Below, one piece after another: positions 15,818-16,257 of a DNA stretch of 16,257 nucleotides (the first letter of the stretch is position 1; each line of letters begins with the position of its first letter). Source of the DNA: Alphaproteobacteria bacterium UBA685 (GTDB taxonomy: Bacteria > Pseudomonadota > Alphaproteobacteria > Puniceispirillales > Puniceispirillaceae); NCBI GenBank assembly GCA_002299005.1, contig DBMZ01000059.1, forward strand, positions 2,637 to 18,893, read 5' to 3'. Position numbers and translations under genes: made by a program. The notes beneath the pieces were generated by a model. The model had not been told where the DNA came from and ran no database searches. It worked only from the letters and a program-made list of their open reading frames with translations.

Positions 15818-16257
15818 CTAGCCAGCCGCTAAGGTTTTTTGTTGCAGGGTCATCGCTTGGGCTGTTTGGGCGACATCATGGGTGCGGATGATTTGCGCGC
15901 CGCATTCAATAGACCGCAAAGCCAAGGCCAAAGAGCCGCCAAGGCGCTCATCTGCTGGCTCATCTTTGGATAATTTGGCTATTGATGATTTGCGCGACAC
16001 CCCGATAAGTATAGGCACACCAAGCCCGTGAAATAACGCTGTCCAATTGATGATCTCAAGATTATGCAACGGCGTCTTGCCAAACCCAAATCCCGGATCA
16101 ATCGCGATATGTGACAGCGGCGTGCCAGCATCACGAAGCGCCTCAATACGCGCCGCTAGCCAATCATAGACATCCAAGGGCGCAAAATCATAATGCGGGT
16201 TTTTCTGCATGGTCTCAGGCGTGCCTTGCATATGCATCGCAATCGCATAACCGCCCT
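15818..16257 (-). CDS. folP: Dihydropteroate synthase, C-terminal part (cut by window edge)
   Basis: Joins p-aminobenzoate with the pterin diphosphate to form dihydropteroate in folate synthesis; it is the target of sulfonamides. About 145 C-terminal residues are visible and the frame stays open to the edge, where AIAMHMQGTPETMQKNPHYD matches the middle of the family, so the start codon lies outside the window and the internal Met codons are not starts. Visible family motifs are HIAIDPGFGFGKTPLHN, the pABA/phosphate-site loop GVSRKSSIA, the ERLGGSLALAL helix and the closing IIRTHDVAQTAQAM. The TIM-barrel C-terminus appears complete. It is upstream of glmM by 97 bases, a common pairing in bacteria. 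Confidence 0.95.
   Translation of the reverse strand, partial: GGYAIAMHMQGTPETMQKNPHYDFAPLDVYDWLAARIEALRDAGTPLSHIAIDPGFGFGKTPLHNLEIINWTALFHGLGVPILIGVSRKSSIAKLSKDEPADERLGGSLALALRSIECGAQIIRTHDVAQTAQAMTLQQKTLAAG

Noticed and set aside
1..16257. Defence system, prophage, transposon, CRISPR or tRNA
   Set aside because: All substantial frames belong to housekeeping families; no transposase or integrase motifs, direct-repeat arrays or cloverleaf folds were seen.

Overview
The window reads as ordinary chromosomal core DNA of an alphaproteobacterium with GC content near 50% by eye. The case rests on an alphaproteobacterial-type RpoH, the alpha-type phosphoserine aminotransferase joined to serA, a HisZ subunit, and a candidate serC leader RNA. 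A marine lineage such as the SAR116/Puniceispirillales group would fit the GC level and gene style, but that is inference only. I see no mobile element, prophage, CRISPR array, tRNA or rRNA.

Layout from left to right. Positions 1-2300 hold a UvrD/PcrA helicase (-), with the first codons of a probable co-transcribed gene at the window edge. Positions 2545-3992 hold the mlaA-mlaC pair (+) for outer-membrane phospholipid transport. A bidirectional terminator separates it from ettA (-), an ABC-F translation factor. A compact block follows: a small YggT-like membrane protein (+), a small single-pass membrane protein (-), and rluD (+), whose start codon overlaps that of the preceding divergent gene. 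Then comes rpoH (+), the heat-shock sigma factor, with a promoter-like sequence resembling a sigma-32 target.

From 8628 to the right end everything lies on the minus strand and is transcribed leftwards: folP (partial) > glmM > serC-serA > hisZ-purA. These genes supply folate, cell-wall amino sugar, serine, histidine and AMP. Hairpin terminators split this run after glmM, after serA and after purA. The serC leader can fold so that its stem meets the ribosome binding site.

No new multi-gene system is visible. The items most worth a second look are non-coding: a large nested hairpin (about 114 nt, plus a U-run) between serA and hisZ, the serC leader fold, a purA terminator embedded antisense in the last codons of rpoH, the CCATGG overlap of two divergent start codons, a sigma-32-like rpoH promoter, and a perfect palindrome in the ettA leader.
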